Shown in pieces: positions 11,554-24,151 of a stretch of DNA of 64,000 nt. A program made the translations under genes and the position numbers. A model generated the notes under the pieces. The model had not been told where the DNA came from. It saw only the letters and a list, made by a program, of their open reading frames with translations, and ran no database searches. Every line of letters begins with the position of its first letter. The stretch's first letter is position 1. This stretch comes from Schizochytrium sp. TIO01 (Eukaryota; Sar; Bigyra; Thraustochytrida; Thraustochytriidae), in the NCBI GenBank assembly GCA_004764695.1, contig SMSO01000014.1, positions 5,524,845 to 5,588,844 of the forward strand, read 5' to 3'.

Positions 11554-14500
11554 ATGCACGGCATGGGGATGCTCGCGACGCTGGTGCTTGTTTTGCTGTT
11601 CGCGCCGGTGCGAGGCAGTAATGTGTTCACGATGGATTGCCAAGGAGGCGTGCACATCTGGACTGGTGGTAATATGGAGGTGAATTTAAACGTGAAAGGC
11701 GTCATGGACGCTGTCAATACCGTTGGTGAACAGTGGCTGGAGAGAGCTCAATGTGCTTGCCCTGATGCCGCCGATGAAGAGGAGCTGGTGAGACGGTTTG
11801 TGCCTTCACTGGAGTTTTTCTTATCCGGATTCACACATCAGGATGCGGGCAACGGAACATACGCAGTGGACCCTATTACTCAGGTAAACAGCTGTGCGAG
11901 CGGTAGTGGGCACATCGACGGGGTAGAGGCGATCTTCAATGCTGTCAGCTCTGCATTTCAAGCTGATAGGCGGGGCAATCGTCTCGACGGCATCGCCATG
12001 GCTCCTACCTGCACATATGAAACCCTGATGAGTGGCCAAGGGTTGCCAATTCACATTGCAAGGTATGCAGAACAATTCTTGGCTCAAAGATACAGAGTCT
12101 TATCTCGAAGTGGTACTTGATAAATGTGACGATTCACTTGTTTGGCCATTTGTTTCTGTCCAGTGTAACGGGCCTGGGTGCAATGAAGTATTTGTACAGC
12201 CTTGCGACACAGATAGCGACTGCACTTCAGACTACCAGACTTGCAGGGGATTTTTTGGAACCAACACATCCGAGTTTTTGAACCTTATGACCAAACTACG
12301 TTTCACGGATGGCTTAAATGTAAACGAATGTGCAGAATCTGGGTATGACACTTTAAACTCTGCGTTTGCAAAAGTCATTCTCGAAAATATACTTGGCGCC
12401 ACTAGTGCATCTGTAGATCCACTCAGCTTCAAGACATGCACTGGGACATTTTACGAATTCGCAGACTTCGCGCGGCAAACTTTCCTGGAATCGGATAGCA
12501 GTGACAGCTCTAGTTCAGATATTGATCTGTCGTTCCTGACTCCGTTCGCAGGAAAGCAAGTCTTCACAAACATCTCTGACCCGAGTATCCTTTTAGATGG
12601 TTTCGATGTTGCTGCATGCGCCGCTCAAGGGTGCCATCCTAGCCATCTAGGCGACGGCTACTGCAATCCACTTTGCAACATACCCGAATGCCTTTATGAC
12701 GGAAATGAGTGTGCAAACTGCGCTTGTGTCTCCGGGACTGACTTCAGTAGCTGCAATCGCAATCTCTCTGGATCAGGTTTCTTTTATGTGGACTACAATG
12801 GCAACTATCTAGCATCAACATTTCCCGCAGCTAGCCCTTCAGATGATGCATGTTCAGTAGACACAAGCGGGCTTGGTACGCCTTGGGAAATCTCAAACTC
12901 CAGTTGTACAATCACTCCGGATCCGACGTACTCTTCTCCCGAGTGGTTCTGTTCGATTGATGGTGCGCTTGAACCTAGCGCAGAAACCTTGTTTTTTCCT
13001 ATCAACAATAGCTATGATGCCTTCGATTGTATGGAAGGGGATTATCGTTTCGCTAGACAGCGCACCTGCATTTGCGCCTTCCCAGCTGACCTTGCAATGT
13101 GCAACAACGGTTTAAGCATTCCGTGGGACGGTTACAGTATTGCCTCTAGAATCTCATTCCTTGGACTTAACGTAAGTGCAGATTACTGCGGAGAAATTTT
13201 AGTTATAGAAGACTGCCCGTATGCCCATATCGTCACTGTAGAGCCTACGGAAGGTCTCCTCGGACCTCTCGAAAAAGACCCAAGTACATTTGATAAAAAT
13301 GGAGATAGTCTCTTCACCCCTGAGATTGCACCAGAGGAAACCAATGTACTGTACACCACCTGTGACGGAACTCTTGTGTTTAACTTGTTTAATCCGTTCT
13401 TCTCATTCGGCATTTCTATGCCGCGATTGAATACAGTTCCTCTCTTATTGGAAAGATGCTGTACGTGTTGTCGACATGTGTGCTTCAATGAACTATTTTG
13501 AACCCACCTCGGACAACGCCACTGTTGCCTTTGACTTTTGGAAACCTGCATTTTGGCTTGAGACCCTTATGCCTGGAGACTATTTAAATGTGCGTGCTGA
13601 GACGAACCAGTCTCTTGGAGGATACTTTGCCGTAACCGAGCCTATGACGTTTCCTAATGCAAATTCTCTCACAGTCGAGAACCTCCTAGCCGGACCTCTC
13701 GAGCCGGTTCGCTTTACTTTGAAATATCTCGCTGACCTCTTTGATGTATCATCATTCCAGATGAATGTCGAGGTCGACACCTGCAATACGGACACGTTCG
13801 CCTCAGAGCTCTCTCAACTCAAAATTGCGATCGATGCGCCTTTCATTTTTGATGTTGTGAATGGTCTCAGCAGTTGCTCCGACACTTTGCTGGATACTTG
13901 TCCCGGTACTACAGAGAATTTTTTTTGTGCGAATTTTACTGATTTGCTCGTAAATTTGGTTGGATCTTTGGATGAGTTCGAAGCAGGCTTTTTCAATGTT
14001 TTTGTTTGGAGAGAGGCGGCAGGGCCCGATACACTTTGCCAAAACGCAGACAATCGGTTTGTGCTTTTGTCGGCTCGTAAATTTCTCTTTGACCTGGTTT
14101 TCAGCAACGGGACCGCGTCTTCGACGTCTGTGCCATCTCAGACTGATCAGCTTCTACTTGCATGCATGCCTGGGTTCCTGCAAACGATTGATACACTTTT
14201 TGAGTGGGCCCAGGTTTCATGCGAGACATATTCAGGTACTTCATACACGTGTGCTGACGGTACAAGTGTTGACGATTGTGTAGCTCAGTGGTCTGACGTT
14301 GGAACTGTTACCACATGTGATGGGGTTGTATCGTCTGAACCATATACGAACTGTTCATATCCAATTTCTCAAAAATCAACTTGTGATACTAGCGTCTGCA
14401 TGGCTACCCTTAGTTCAACAGAAATTATCCCCATTATTTTTTACAGCGGTTACTATGCATACACAGCAAGCAATCAGATGTCGTACATGGATAGCTTCAC

Positions 14501-17500
14501 TGATTGTGTTTCGCGATGCTATGAAGATTACAGTAATTTAGGTCTCCCTCTCAGCTGTCACCGCACCGCATCTACATGTACCCAAGAAACAACAACCCTT
14601 GTAAGCTGTTCTGAAGAGACGCATTTTGCAGGACTCTATGCTAACGAAGCTGTTAATGTCAGCACTTTCAGTAATTCAACCACGTGTCCTATGTCGTACC
14701 CGTACTACTTCTTTGTGTTTGATTCAGATGTATATGCATGCTGTAATCGAAATGATGACGAAGCAACAGCATACGATCGCGAGGTTGGAACTTGGACTTG
14801 CTCAGGGGATGTTTACTTTTGTGATGAGTGCGTTTCTGATTTCCCCTTTGTTACATTATCCAATGTTGAGTACGATTATTGTTTGTGGGATGCACAGGAC
14901 TATCCTTGTACGGCTAACAATAATATCACAGTTAAGAATGAAGGTGTTGTTGAATCATACACAGAGCTGTATGCCAACATCTATGGCTATGCCAATACCC
15001 TGGAAGGCTGTGAGCTGTTCCGCGCTGTACGAAACGCTGCGGGCATCATAAGTACTGGGTTTACATCATGTACACTGATTGTTGAGTCGACTTGTGCTAC
15101 GATCTCTGACTTGATCGATTGCACCGAAACTGGATCTGATGGTAGTGGAGTTGTTTGGCTCGAATCTTACAGAACCAAGACTGGGACAGATGCGTATGGA
15201 TCCATGACATATTCCTTTTCTGTGCCCGTAGAAATCAATACAACGGTTCCAGGCTCAGTGTATGACAGAATCGCCCCAGTTCCAGTGAGTGCCGTCTTTA
15301 CACCTTCAGGAGATGAGATGGAAATTACCTTTGATTCTAATACCAATGAACAATTATCATCAGCTGGGGCTCTTTCTATGACTTCGTGTGGGTCAATCTT
15401 TGTCGTATCCAGTGATGATTCTACATCTAGTCTAGCGTGCTATTGGGCATCGAGTACAGCACTCAAGGTCTCTATCGATGCGAAGAGCCTTGTAAGTATT
15501 GGGGACGAGCTTTCTTTTATAGCAGGTAATGGCATTCGATCAAGTACTGGTTATTCAACGGAAGTCTCAGGAACTCTAGCAATCGAGTGGGACTCAAGCC
15601 AAAGTCCACCTACACCGGTGATCGAACTCGGCGGCGTATCCGAGGTCTCTCCTTGTGAAGGCGTGGTTTCACTTACTGGCACTATTATTGGAGGCGCTGC
15701 AGGGAGAGCACTAACGTGGAACTTGGATGTATACAGTGCCACCGATTCCTTGTCCACGAGCATATTCACAGCCACATACACAACTCCCCTCATGGAGTTT
15801 ACCTTTGATATGTCCGGCGTTGTCACTGGAGAAAGCTACATAGCAGTGGCCTCAGCCACCAACTGGCTAGGCGAAACGTCGAATAGTTCAGCATTTACTT
15901 TTTATGTTGCGACGAACGATATACCTACGATACAAATTGACAACCCTCGCTCTATTTTTGCCATACAAGGTGTTACAAAATTAACTCTCGATGCGTCCAC
16001 AAGATTTCTTTGTGGCTCTCCGTTGGCTAAATATGTATACGCATGGAGCTGGCGCCCTATCTCAGCTTCTGCGTACACTTACCTTCGCCAGGGGGCATCT
16101 AGCGCTCATTTAAAACTAGCTGCTGACACGTTTACTCCTGGTACTTATAGACTCCGGGTTACAACACAGGTTGTTGGCGATAACTCAACGATTGCAAACG
16201 ATGAGATCACTGTCACAGTTACAACTCCTGAGTATGCTTTGGTGCCTCGTGGGGGGTACTATCGCGCAATATTTGTGAATGAAGTTTTGATCGTGGACTT
16301 TTCAAGCAGTTGTGATCCAGCCGCAGCCTTGGGCTGCAGCCCTATATTTGGTGCTGTATCGGGTACCGAGGCTGCTACAACCAAATGGACAAGCTCACCA
16401 ACTGTTGAATGGATATGCACGAGGTCAGATAATGTGGGCTGTGGTCTCGAACTCCCAACAGACAACAGTTTTGTGCTAAATGTGGCTGGCAGTAGCTTAG
16501 ACGCATTACTTACTTATGAATTCTCCATCATAGTAAATGGGGCTCATACAAGCAGCGCTGTGAAAATCGATGTTCGTCCGGAATCAAGTGCAAGCTGCGA
16601 AATCGTTCCTAGAGTTGCAATTGCACCTGTAGACCCCATATTGTCTGTACCATCTGCAGGTGTTATTCTGCATGGTTCTGTATCTGGTTATACCGCTGGC
16701 GCGACTGACACAGCTGCGGTGCGGCTTCACTGGCAGCGCATAATTTTCGATGAAACTACGAATACTACTGTAGCACAATCTGCCGCCAAATATGCTGCTC
16801 GTATAAATCGTCCCCATTTGGTCTTGAGAAAATCAGCTTTAGCCCCTGGTGTCGAATATACATTTCGGCTGACCGCCATTCAGGCTTGTGCTGCCGAAGG
16901 TAACTATCCCTTTGCGCAAGTCACATTTACAGTGAACAAAGCACCAAACAGTGGCTATGCTGTAGAAGCTTATGGCCTTACAACAGGATTTGCCTATGAA
17001 ACTACTTTCACCTTTGTTGCTGTCGGTTTCAGTGATGACGATACACCCCTGACGTATTCTTTTGAGTATACTTTTGATGAGCCAACAGGGATTGTTGCTC
17101 CAGAGGACACATATACTCTTGGACCTTATAGCGCAAGCCCTACGTTACGTACATCTCTCGAATTACCAGCGGCCGCAACCGGTGTCAACAGTTCTGGTAC
17201 GATTTACATTACTGTAGTAGCGCGAGATTCACTTGGTGCGGAAAGTCATCGCACTGATTTTCTAGCCATCACGCTTCGTAACCCAATCAAGAGCCTTTCC
17301 TGGACACCATTTGTATTTGGAGAGGTCCTCCAGGCAGCAATTGCGCAAGGCTGTGATCGAAATTTCCTCTTACGAGACGCAATGTGCATGTCGTCATTGG
17401 CCAACGCAGCATCCAATATGGATTCCTCAAGCCTTCAAGTCTGGGCTACAACAACACGTCGGGCTGCGTTTGCTTTTCTTGAACAGTTGGACACATCTGA

Positions 17501-20213
17501 TCAGGACGATCCGGATCTCTTAGCCTTGCAAATTGGCGTTCTCTCTAATCTTGTAGGAGGTAACCCTGGTTCCATCGATCAAAGTTTCCAAGAGGCCAGC
17601 ATTGAGCTTTTGCGATTGTATATTCAGCAGGCAAATCAAACTTTGCAAGCCAATACTCGTGCAGACGATGACCCTACTGCTTTTGGTATCCTACCTTCTT
17701 CTGTGCAGGACAACGCTCTGGAAAGCTTGACACAAATTCTTGCTGCTGCCCGCGGAAGCCTTGCATCGTCAGCCAGGCTTTTGTCGGGGCGAGCTCGAGT
17801 GCTGTCGGACACGGCAATTTGTGAAGTTGTCAGCTTAACACGGGCTACAATTGAAGAGCTTGCTTTACTGTCCCTACAGGGTTATGTCCAGGGAGCTACT
17901 GCTCGGCAGTTCCAGTCTACTGGTATTCAAATGGCAACAGCTAGAGAAAGCACTGCGGCACTTGGTACTGGCAGTGAGGGTGGTGATGGTCTATCCTCAA
18001 TATCCTTGCCATCTGCTAAAAAGTCTGGCAAATCAGTATCTGCTGGCTCAGGTAATGCTGAAAGAACCGCACGCGGATCTTTTATCTTGCCTGCTGATAT
18101 AATTTCTGGTATGGAATTCAATGGGAGTGAACCATCTGCAATTGATCTTATCGCGGTTTCCTACGGTGTAAACATTCGATGCGAATCCATTTATGAAGTA
18201 ATTCTAATTGACTCAAACGGGAATGAGGAGCAATGTAATCTTACAGAGGAGCTTGTGCAGTATACTGGACCAGTATCTGAAATCACTGATGTTGTATCAT
18301 TGAGCTTTGTAAGCTCTACCGATTCCTCTCAGACGTACGATCCTACAGGTCTGAGTAAGCCTATTGTAATGCAACTCCCTCGAAACAACATTCTTGATAC
18401 CGATCTGTGCTCCACAGAAGTATCTAATGCAACTGAGATTGTGTGCGGCTACTATGATCCTGAACAAGACGAGTGGTCTACTGCAGGCTGTGCACTGTCT
18501 GCAAACCAGACTGATCCCGAAAATGCTGTTACGTGCGAATGCTCGCATGCATCAGACTACGCTGTGTGGCAAGCCTTTACACAGGATGTGCGCAATACAT
18601 TTTCTAATCCTATCACTGCAGTTACATCTCTTGCATTGCTCGTTTTAGGTGTGTTCTTTCCTACAATGGTGTTTGTATGGTTCATCGGTATGGCCTGGGC
18701 CCGCCGGCGCGATAAACTAGATGCAGAGTCTATCCAAAAGGGTGTAATTGGCATGATGTATCTGCGAAGAATGCAAGTGCGTGCTCAGCAACGGAAGTTT
18801 TTTGATAATATGCGGGAAATGATCCACGACGAGCAGCACGTTACAGACTTGAATTCATACAAGGTGTTTCATGGTGAAGGTAAAAGTTTATTTACTGGCA
18901 GGCCTCTTTTTAATCGCTCAGTTTGCAAGAACTTTTTCCTGGCAGTTGTCTATGAACATAGTCTCATTGGCCTGATCAAATACGATGCTCACTATAGCCG
19001 TACGCAGCGTGTGTCAGTTTTCGTAGCAATTTGTATGGGTAATGCGCTGGCTGCAGCCATTTTCTTTGAGCTGAAATCAGCATCAGATATAACATTTGGG
19101 TTTCTTGTTGCAGCTGTTCTATTGAGCTCATTGTTTGTGTCCATTCCAGTACGGATTCTCATCAAATCACTTTTTCGCGTTTCGGATTTGAAAATTGATT
19201 CAGATGGGTCTAGAGTAAGTACAGCATTTCGAGCGCTGTCTCGTATTGAGGAACGAAATGCGTCGAGTGTTGAAGAGGTGAATTTGCTGCTGTCCTACAG
19301 TCAAGTCTTCCGACTTCGTGCCCGGGAAGCAGCCCTTAAAGCTCAAATTCGTCTCGAGAAACGCGGTAAGCAACAGGTTGCACAGTTAGTAACAGAAAGT
19401 GTCTCCTCTCGGTCAGATGCTATAGTTGCTACTGTGAAGGAAGACAATGACCTAGAGGTAGCCCACATCACCCTCGAAGAACTTGCAAAGCAGCTCGCCG
19501 ATGTCCATGCCGAGCTCCATACAGCGAAGCTCCAACTCCTGGAGCGAACACAAGCTGCCAACAGAAGCTGGAAGCATATGCGAACTGAGGATGCTGTCAA
19601 GCGCATTCGCAGAATCCGTAAGCAAAAAAGTGCTCTCCTACGTGTTGCAGCGCTTATGTCAGACGAGGCTCGAACTGTTGGGAAAGCTCGGCGCCCGCTT
19701 TTAAGTTCATTTTTCGTCTATGTAGCGTGGTTTATAGTCTTTTCGTTTTATGCGTTCGCGGTATACTACATTACTCGTTTTGTACTCACACGAGTGGACA
19801 TTGCAAATTCTGATGACGAAGAAAACGAAATTATTTTGACGTGGTTAACTACTGCAGCTATGGGAGTGTTGGTCGGCTACCTTTTCGCAGAACCTGTAGT
19901 ATTCTTTATTCGCTATGCCCTACTTCCATATCTGCTCATCAAGTTCGGTCGCAATTTGTCAGCACAAGATTTCGAGAATGATGATGACGCCGCGAGTGAG
20001 GTTTCTTTCGTGCACTCCACAGAATCAGCAGCAACTGAGGTAAACTTAACAGATGGCGAGTCTGCAGTACCACCAGTGCAGCAAAAGGCACGATTCCGTA
20101 TTGATAAGTATCTATATAAGCGTCATGAAAAGAATGAAGGCAAAAAAAGAGAAGAGGGTGACAATATGATTATTTTGGAAATGGCGGCAGATTTACTTGA
20201 GGCTGGCATGTAA
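11554..20213 (+). CDS. Polycystin-1-like REJ/GPS membrane protein with LNR; frame broken twice
   Basis: Probable large cell-surface receptor or channel-associated protein of about 2,880 residues. The start at 11554 is chosen because it gives a clean signal peptide (MHGMGMLATLVLVLLF). Three overlapping frames make one protein: 11554 to about 12035-12110, then to about 13440-13500, then to TAA at 20213. Each junction is a +1 shift. Features: a Lin12/Notch repeat (about 12617-12712, GDGYCNPLCN then CLYDG); a Cys-rich ectodomain; PKD/REJ-like beta domains (about 15600-17300); a GPS motif with CECSHAS (predicted cleavage at A/S, 18551/18552); a first membrane helix (about 18600-18690); a polycystin-like block with RTQRVSVF and further helices to about 19170; a long coiled coil (about 19200-19650); and two or three more helices (about 19700-19950). 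No ion-channel pore was recognised. The breaks may be introns, indels or decay. Confidence 0.8.
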
Positions 20214-20704
20214 CATGACGATCGCTAACTCTTCAGTTCTCAGCTTGTATTGCCTCGAAGTAGATTTGACTTATTTTTCTAATTTGATCATCTCTGAAGA
20301 CATTTGCCTTGGGGCACGACTGTCTATTCGTGTAAAGCTGAAGTAATAGTTGAAATGATTTCGTTTTGTGATTAAAAAAGAAGTTATTGTTTGTAATTCG
20401 CATCTTTGTTTGGTTTTCTCTTGCGTTATTTAGGTAATTTCGTTATAACTTATCTCACACGCATAGCTCAAGGATAAAAGGGAATACCTAGGGAGTTGAA
20501 AAGGGTATACCTTCGGAAATCAAGTTTTTGTTTAAAAAAAGAAAAGAAAAGAAAAGAAAAGAAAAGAAAGAAAAAAGACCCTTCCCAATACTGGCCTCCC
20601 TACAGAAAAAGTTCTTGCCCCATCTACTTGCTATTTCTTAGTTTTATTGTTGATGTAGTCCTTGTACATCTTGGTGATTGTGAAAACTGAAGAACTTTTG
20701 ACAT
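20214..20704. other. Convergent intergenic spacer
   Basis: 3'-to-3' spacer between the polycystin-like gene (+) and the karyopherin gene (-). It is AT-rich and holds an (AAAAG)n tract at about 20534-20576. No gene seen. Confidence 0.6.
20534..20576. repeat. (AAAAG)n pentanucleotide repeat
   Basis: About seven units of AAAAG with an irregular end, in the convergent spacer. Confidence 0.85.
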
Positions 20705-23700
20705 CTATGTTGCCATGACAAAGGCTTTGCGGGGCTGATCTGCTTTTGGACGCTGATGTTGAGCACCTTTACGTTTGCCACCACATAATTGCTTAAGATG
20801 ACGCTTAAAGTGAGCAGCGCTTTTGGCTTCACCGAGCTTGTCCATGAAAATTCCCTTTAGGGTTGGATTTGCTCCAGGGCGTGGGACAAGCGGATCACGA
20901 AGAGCTTCTTCGATCCAATTCCTAGCTACAACCCCATATTGGCCAAGCTCAGCACGTAGACACAACGCAATTCGCTCAATCGCCCATGCAGGCATACGCC
21001 CTCCTCCAGCGCGAAGTAAGCTGCGCGTAAAGCGGAGACCATATTGTTCAAATACGTTATCACGAATAGCGCAGAACCATGCAGTCATAGTTTGCATAGG
21101 GCGCTGAAAAACATCTTCTTGATCTCCACAACTGCCAAAGACAATCGTCCGAATTGTCTGCAGTAACTCCATTGCAAAGTCTTGATCCTGCAGCTCTTCG
21201 GCTCCCATCGCTTTTCGTAACTTCTTTTTCTTTTTGCTTGTATTAGCCTGCGACAACTGTGCATCAAGTGCTGACTCCTCAGCCTCGGTGGCAGGATCAA
21301 GCATTTGGAACACAAGTTCCGTAGTCGCACGATGAAGCTCAAACACTTTCTCTAAGGTAGCATCCTGGGGGCGAGGCTGCTCCATTCGTCGAGTTATTGT
21401 GGCACAGGAGAGCGCTGCACGGGCCAATTGCAGTGTGAGACGTAGCGCATCAGGTTCCGAGTCCATTAAGTCCTCAAGGTCCTCTACCTTGGAGAGCTGA
21501 TGGACAAGGCCAGTTACGCAATCAAAAAGGTAAATCACGAGAGTGTGATCAAGCTGCACATCCTCAGCTTGCCGCAACAGTGACACAAGAAATTTGAGAG
21601 CAAAGGCTGATGCCACGGATGATAAATCTTGGGAAATTACCGTACGAGCATCACTTACTGCAATTTTTAAATCCGCGGCATGGGCCGGCATCGCCCCCAT
21701 GCAAAAAACTGAAAGGAACGCGAACACCGACTCAAGTAATTCCTCGGAAACTTCACGTGCGAATGGTAGAGATTGATCTGCATGCATGATTTTGCGTGCC
21801 AATTCAAATGCAGGCAGGCTAACACGTACAAAATCATGGTGAGCAGCGTTATTTGCATCGATGTTGTCTGTACGCATACGGTTTGCACTTCCAATAAGAA
21901 CCATACTCAGGTGGAATCCTTGAATGACATGGGCAACATTCTGACTCTCAAGTAATTGTTGAATTGGTCCTGTCATGGCGGTCATCAGGCGGTCATCCAT
22001 TTCGGGAGCTTCGCACTTGCAATGGTATGCAAAGTAGCACAAAGTTTGTAACAGGAGGTCAATACTACGCATGCATAGATTGGTTTTTGTTGCGTCTGGT
22101 GAAGTGATTGTGATCATAGGGTCATCGTATCTTGCTCGCTTCGAAAGTATATTTGCGCAGTTTCTGGAGAAGATGTCGTGCAAATCTTGAAAGAGGAGCT
22201 TCCCTTCCAAAGAAGGCTTCCGCAGCCTTACTTCAGATAAGACCAGTGCACAACTCCTACTTGCAGTGAGCTTCGTGAGAGCTACTGTTCCCACATGATC
22301 TTCTGTCTCCCGCATGGGGAAAATAGCATCTTCCTCACAAGCGTAGAGACTTGCATGGGCACACTCTAGGAGGCGGGCTACAACCTGTGGAGAAGCTTCT
22401 CGGGCTGGAACAGACATCGCTCCTGAGAGAATCACACATGTCCGGAGCAAAGCACGGTGGACGACAGGAAGTTCAACACAGACCAATGAAGTGAGGCTCT
22501 CTAGAATTACCTGTGTATCGTCATGCCGGCACGGAATGGACTGTGCTAATGCACTCAATCCATGCAGGCCAGACTCAAGCCTCCGCCACGAGTATGGAAG
22601 TTGTCGAATCTGTTGTTGGTCGGTAATTAGGCTTCTCACCCAGCCAATAAACTCTAGCAGGGAGCTTCGATTAGCAAAAAGGACTCGAAGCAAATGACGA
22701 AACTCTTTACGAAGCATTTTGAATTCATCTCGAGCGTTGCGGTCCATCTGGCCTATGTACACTTTGTCTTCTGGAATGAGCAAGAGCTCAGAACAGTAGG
22801 TTACGACAGCTTGCTCCCAACCCTGCTTTAACTTCCGCTTTATTTCCACAGGTATTTGCTCCACGGGCGCGACGTGCTGGTAAATTTCATGACAAATATA
22901 CCAAAACTCAAAAGTAGCACTAATTACATCGAGGGGGAAATCAGTTGTCAGGCAAGACGAGACTGCGGCAATAGCATTTTCAATTTGGGCGCTTGCATTG
23001 CTGTTGTTTAGAAGGTTAGGTTCACCCAAGATCGACAGATATGCCTGGGAAGTGGCAACGATGGTGGCACATGCGTTCGCTGCTAGTTTAGTGTCCCCGT
23101 TCGGCCCCATAGTTCCGCGTAGAACATGGAGCAGTGCGCGAAGTGAAAGCCGGTTGCGCAAAGTCCAGCGGCCAGGATTGTCCTGGCGTAAGGCATTCGG
23201 GTCCTTGGTTAAGTTACTGGTGTCGCAGGTAGCCAAGGTCGCGATATGATTTACCACTTCTAATGCGGTAGATACTAAGGAAGGCCACTGCATAACTGTG
23301 TTTGTAGAAGCTAAGTGCTCGAGGAGATCAAATACGAAAGGTACGAGGGAGCTTGACGAAAGGTCGCTGACTTGGATTGCTTCAATGGCAAGCCAAGCAC
23401 TTAGACAAGAGAGAAGTGCGTCAAAAATTTGTGCATTGGCAGTCATTGACACATTACTTTCCGAGCTCGTTGCTGTGTGACATACCGATGCAAGGGCTTC
23501 TAAAATACGCGGTGACGCAGCTTGCAGTGCTGCATCTAAGGATCGTTGATTATCTCGGCCCAGCGCAATTCCCTCGTCGCCGGCGAGCTCAGCCACTACT
23601 CGCAGTATATGCAAGAGATCTCCATCTTGAAATGTCGAGAACACGCGAGGCAAGATTTCAGTGGAATCCCAAGAGCGAATGGCTAAGGCGCCATAGGCCA

Positions 23701-24151
23701 GGAACAGCTGCACGCGAACACGAGCAGCAACATCTGCATTGGCTAATGGCGGTCGAGCAAAGGCCGCCAAAGCCTCCTGCAGAAACTTCTCGATTTCTGA
23801 GAGGCCTCCATGAAGCTCCGCAGCATGACCCAGCTGCCTAGCTCGACGAGACATTCCCTGGATGGATTGGCTTGCAAAGAATATTGCTGTAGACCATACT
23901 TTATCCTGATACGCTGCAAGCTCTGGCACATATTGCGCCACAAGCTGATGTGGTGTTAGTCTAAGAACCTTGCAGCAAACTATCCACGCTTCTTGAGTTT
24001 TCACGAAATGCGTAAGATATGAGTTGAACTGCATGCGTTTATCTTCGGTCTCGCTTGGCCCGTTCTTCGAGCCTACGCCAGCGTTGAATAGGCCGTGCGT
24101 GGCCACCAGGAAGCGCCTGATCAGCTCATCTTCAGAAACCTGGGTGGTCAT
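20705..24151 (-). CDS. Transportin-3/importin-13-like karyopherin (importin-beta family)
   Basis: Nuclear transport receptor of 1,148 residues, all alpha-helical repeats, in a single exon. Start: the frame opens a few codons earlier at a TTG, but the first ATG is at 24151 (MTTQVSEDEL). The N-terminal part has the exportin-1/importin pattern of the Mtr10/TNPO3 family (AWI segment, then FFASQSIQ, then a helical repeat with AYGALAIRSW). The middle matches the family's FWYICHEIYQ stretch. The C-terminus is basic (GGKRKG), as in TNPO3. Known members carry SR-rich splicing factors or other cargo into the nucleus with Ran-GTP; the cargo cannot be predicted here. At about 1,150 residues it is longer than TNPO3 (about 920). 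Exact subfamily is uncertain. It ends in TAG and converges on the polycystin-like gene. Confidence 0.75.
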   Translation of the reverse strand: MTTQVSEDELIRRFLVATHGLFNAGVGSKNGPSETEDKRMQFNSYLTHFVKTQEAWIVCCKVLRLTPHQLVAQYVPELAAYQDKVWSTAIFFASQSIQGMSRRARQLGHAAELHGGLSEIEKFLQEALAAFARPPLANADVAARVRVQLFLAYGALAIRSWDSTEILPRVFSTFQDGDLLHILRVVAELAGDEGIALGRDNQRSLDAALQAASPRILEALASVCHTATSSESNVSMTANAQIFDALLSCLSAWLAIEAIQVSDLSSSSLVPFVFDLLEHLASTNTVMQWPSLVSTALEVVNHIATLATCDTSNLTKDPNALRQDNPGRWTLRNRLSLRALLHVLRGTMGPNGDTKLAANACATIVATSQAYLSILGEPNLLNNSNASAQIENAIAAVSSCLTTDFPLDVISATFEFWYICHEIYQHVAPVEQIPVEIKRKLKQGWEQAVVTYCSELLLIPEDKVYIGQMDRNARDEFKMLRKEFRHLLRVLFANRSSLLEFIGWVRSLITDQQQIRQLPYSWRRLESGLHGLSALAQSIPCRHDDTQVILESLTSLVCVELPVVHRALLRTCVILSGAMSVPAREASPQVVARLLECAHASLYACEEDAIFPMRETEDHVGTVALTKLTASRSCALVLSEVRLRKPSLEGKLLFQDLHDIFSRNCANILSKRARYDDPMITITSPDATKTNLCMRSIDLLLQTLCYFAYHCKCEAPEMDDRLMTAMTGPIQQLLESQNVAHVIQGFHLSMVLIGSANRMRTDNIDANNAAHHDFVRVSLPAFELARKIMHADQSLPFAREVSEELLESVFAFLSVFCMGAMPAHAADLKIAVSDARTVISQDLSSVASAFALKFLVSLLRQAEDVQLDHTLVIYLFDCVTGLVHQLSKVEDLEDLMDSEPDALRLTLQLARAALSCATITRRMEQPRPQDATLEKVFELHRATTELVFQMLDPATEAEESALDAQLSQANTSKKKKKLRKAMGAEELQDQDFAMELLQTIRTIVFGSCGDQEDVFQRPMQTMTAWFCAIRDNVFEQYGLRFTRSLLRAGGGRMPAWAIERIALCLRAELGQYGVVARNWIEEALRDPLVPRPGANPTLKGIFMDKLGEAKSAAHFKRHLKQLCGGKRKGAQHQRPKADQPRKAFVMAT

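Noticed and set aside
11884-12070. CAG|GTAAAC to ATGCAG (187 nt) as an intron that would fix the first frame break.
   Set aside because: It is phase-compatible, but the interval reads as coding sequence throughout; not preferred without transcript data.
13172-13436. A GTAAGT at 13172 and CAG at 13436 would remove the second frame break of the polycystin-like gene as a 265-nt intron.
   Set aside because: The whole interval reads as convincing, stop-free protein with coding-like codons, so it looks like exon. The true cause of the break is left open.
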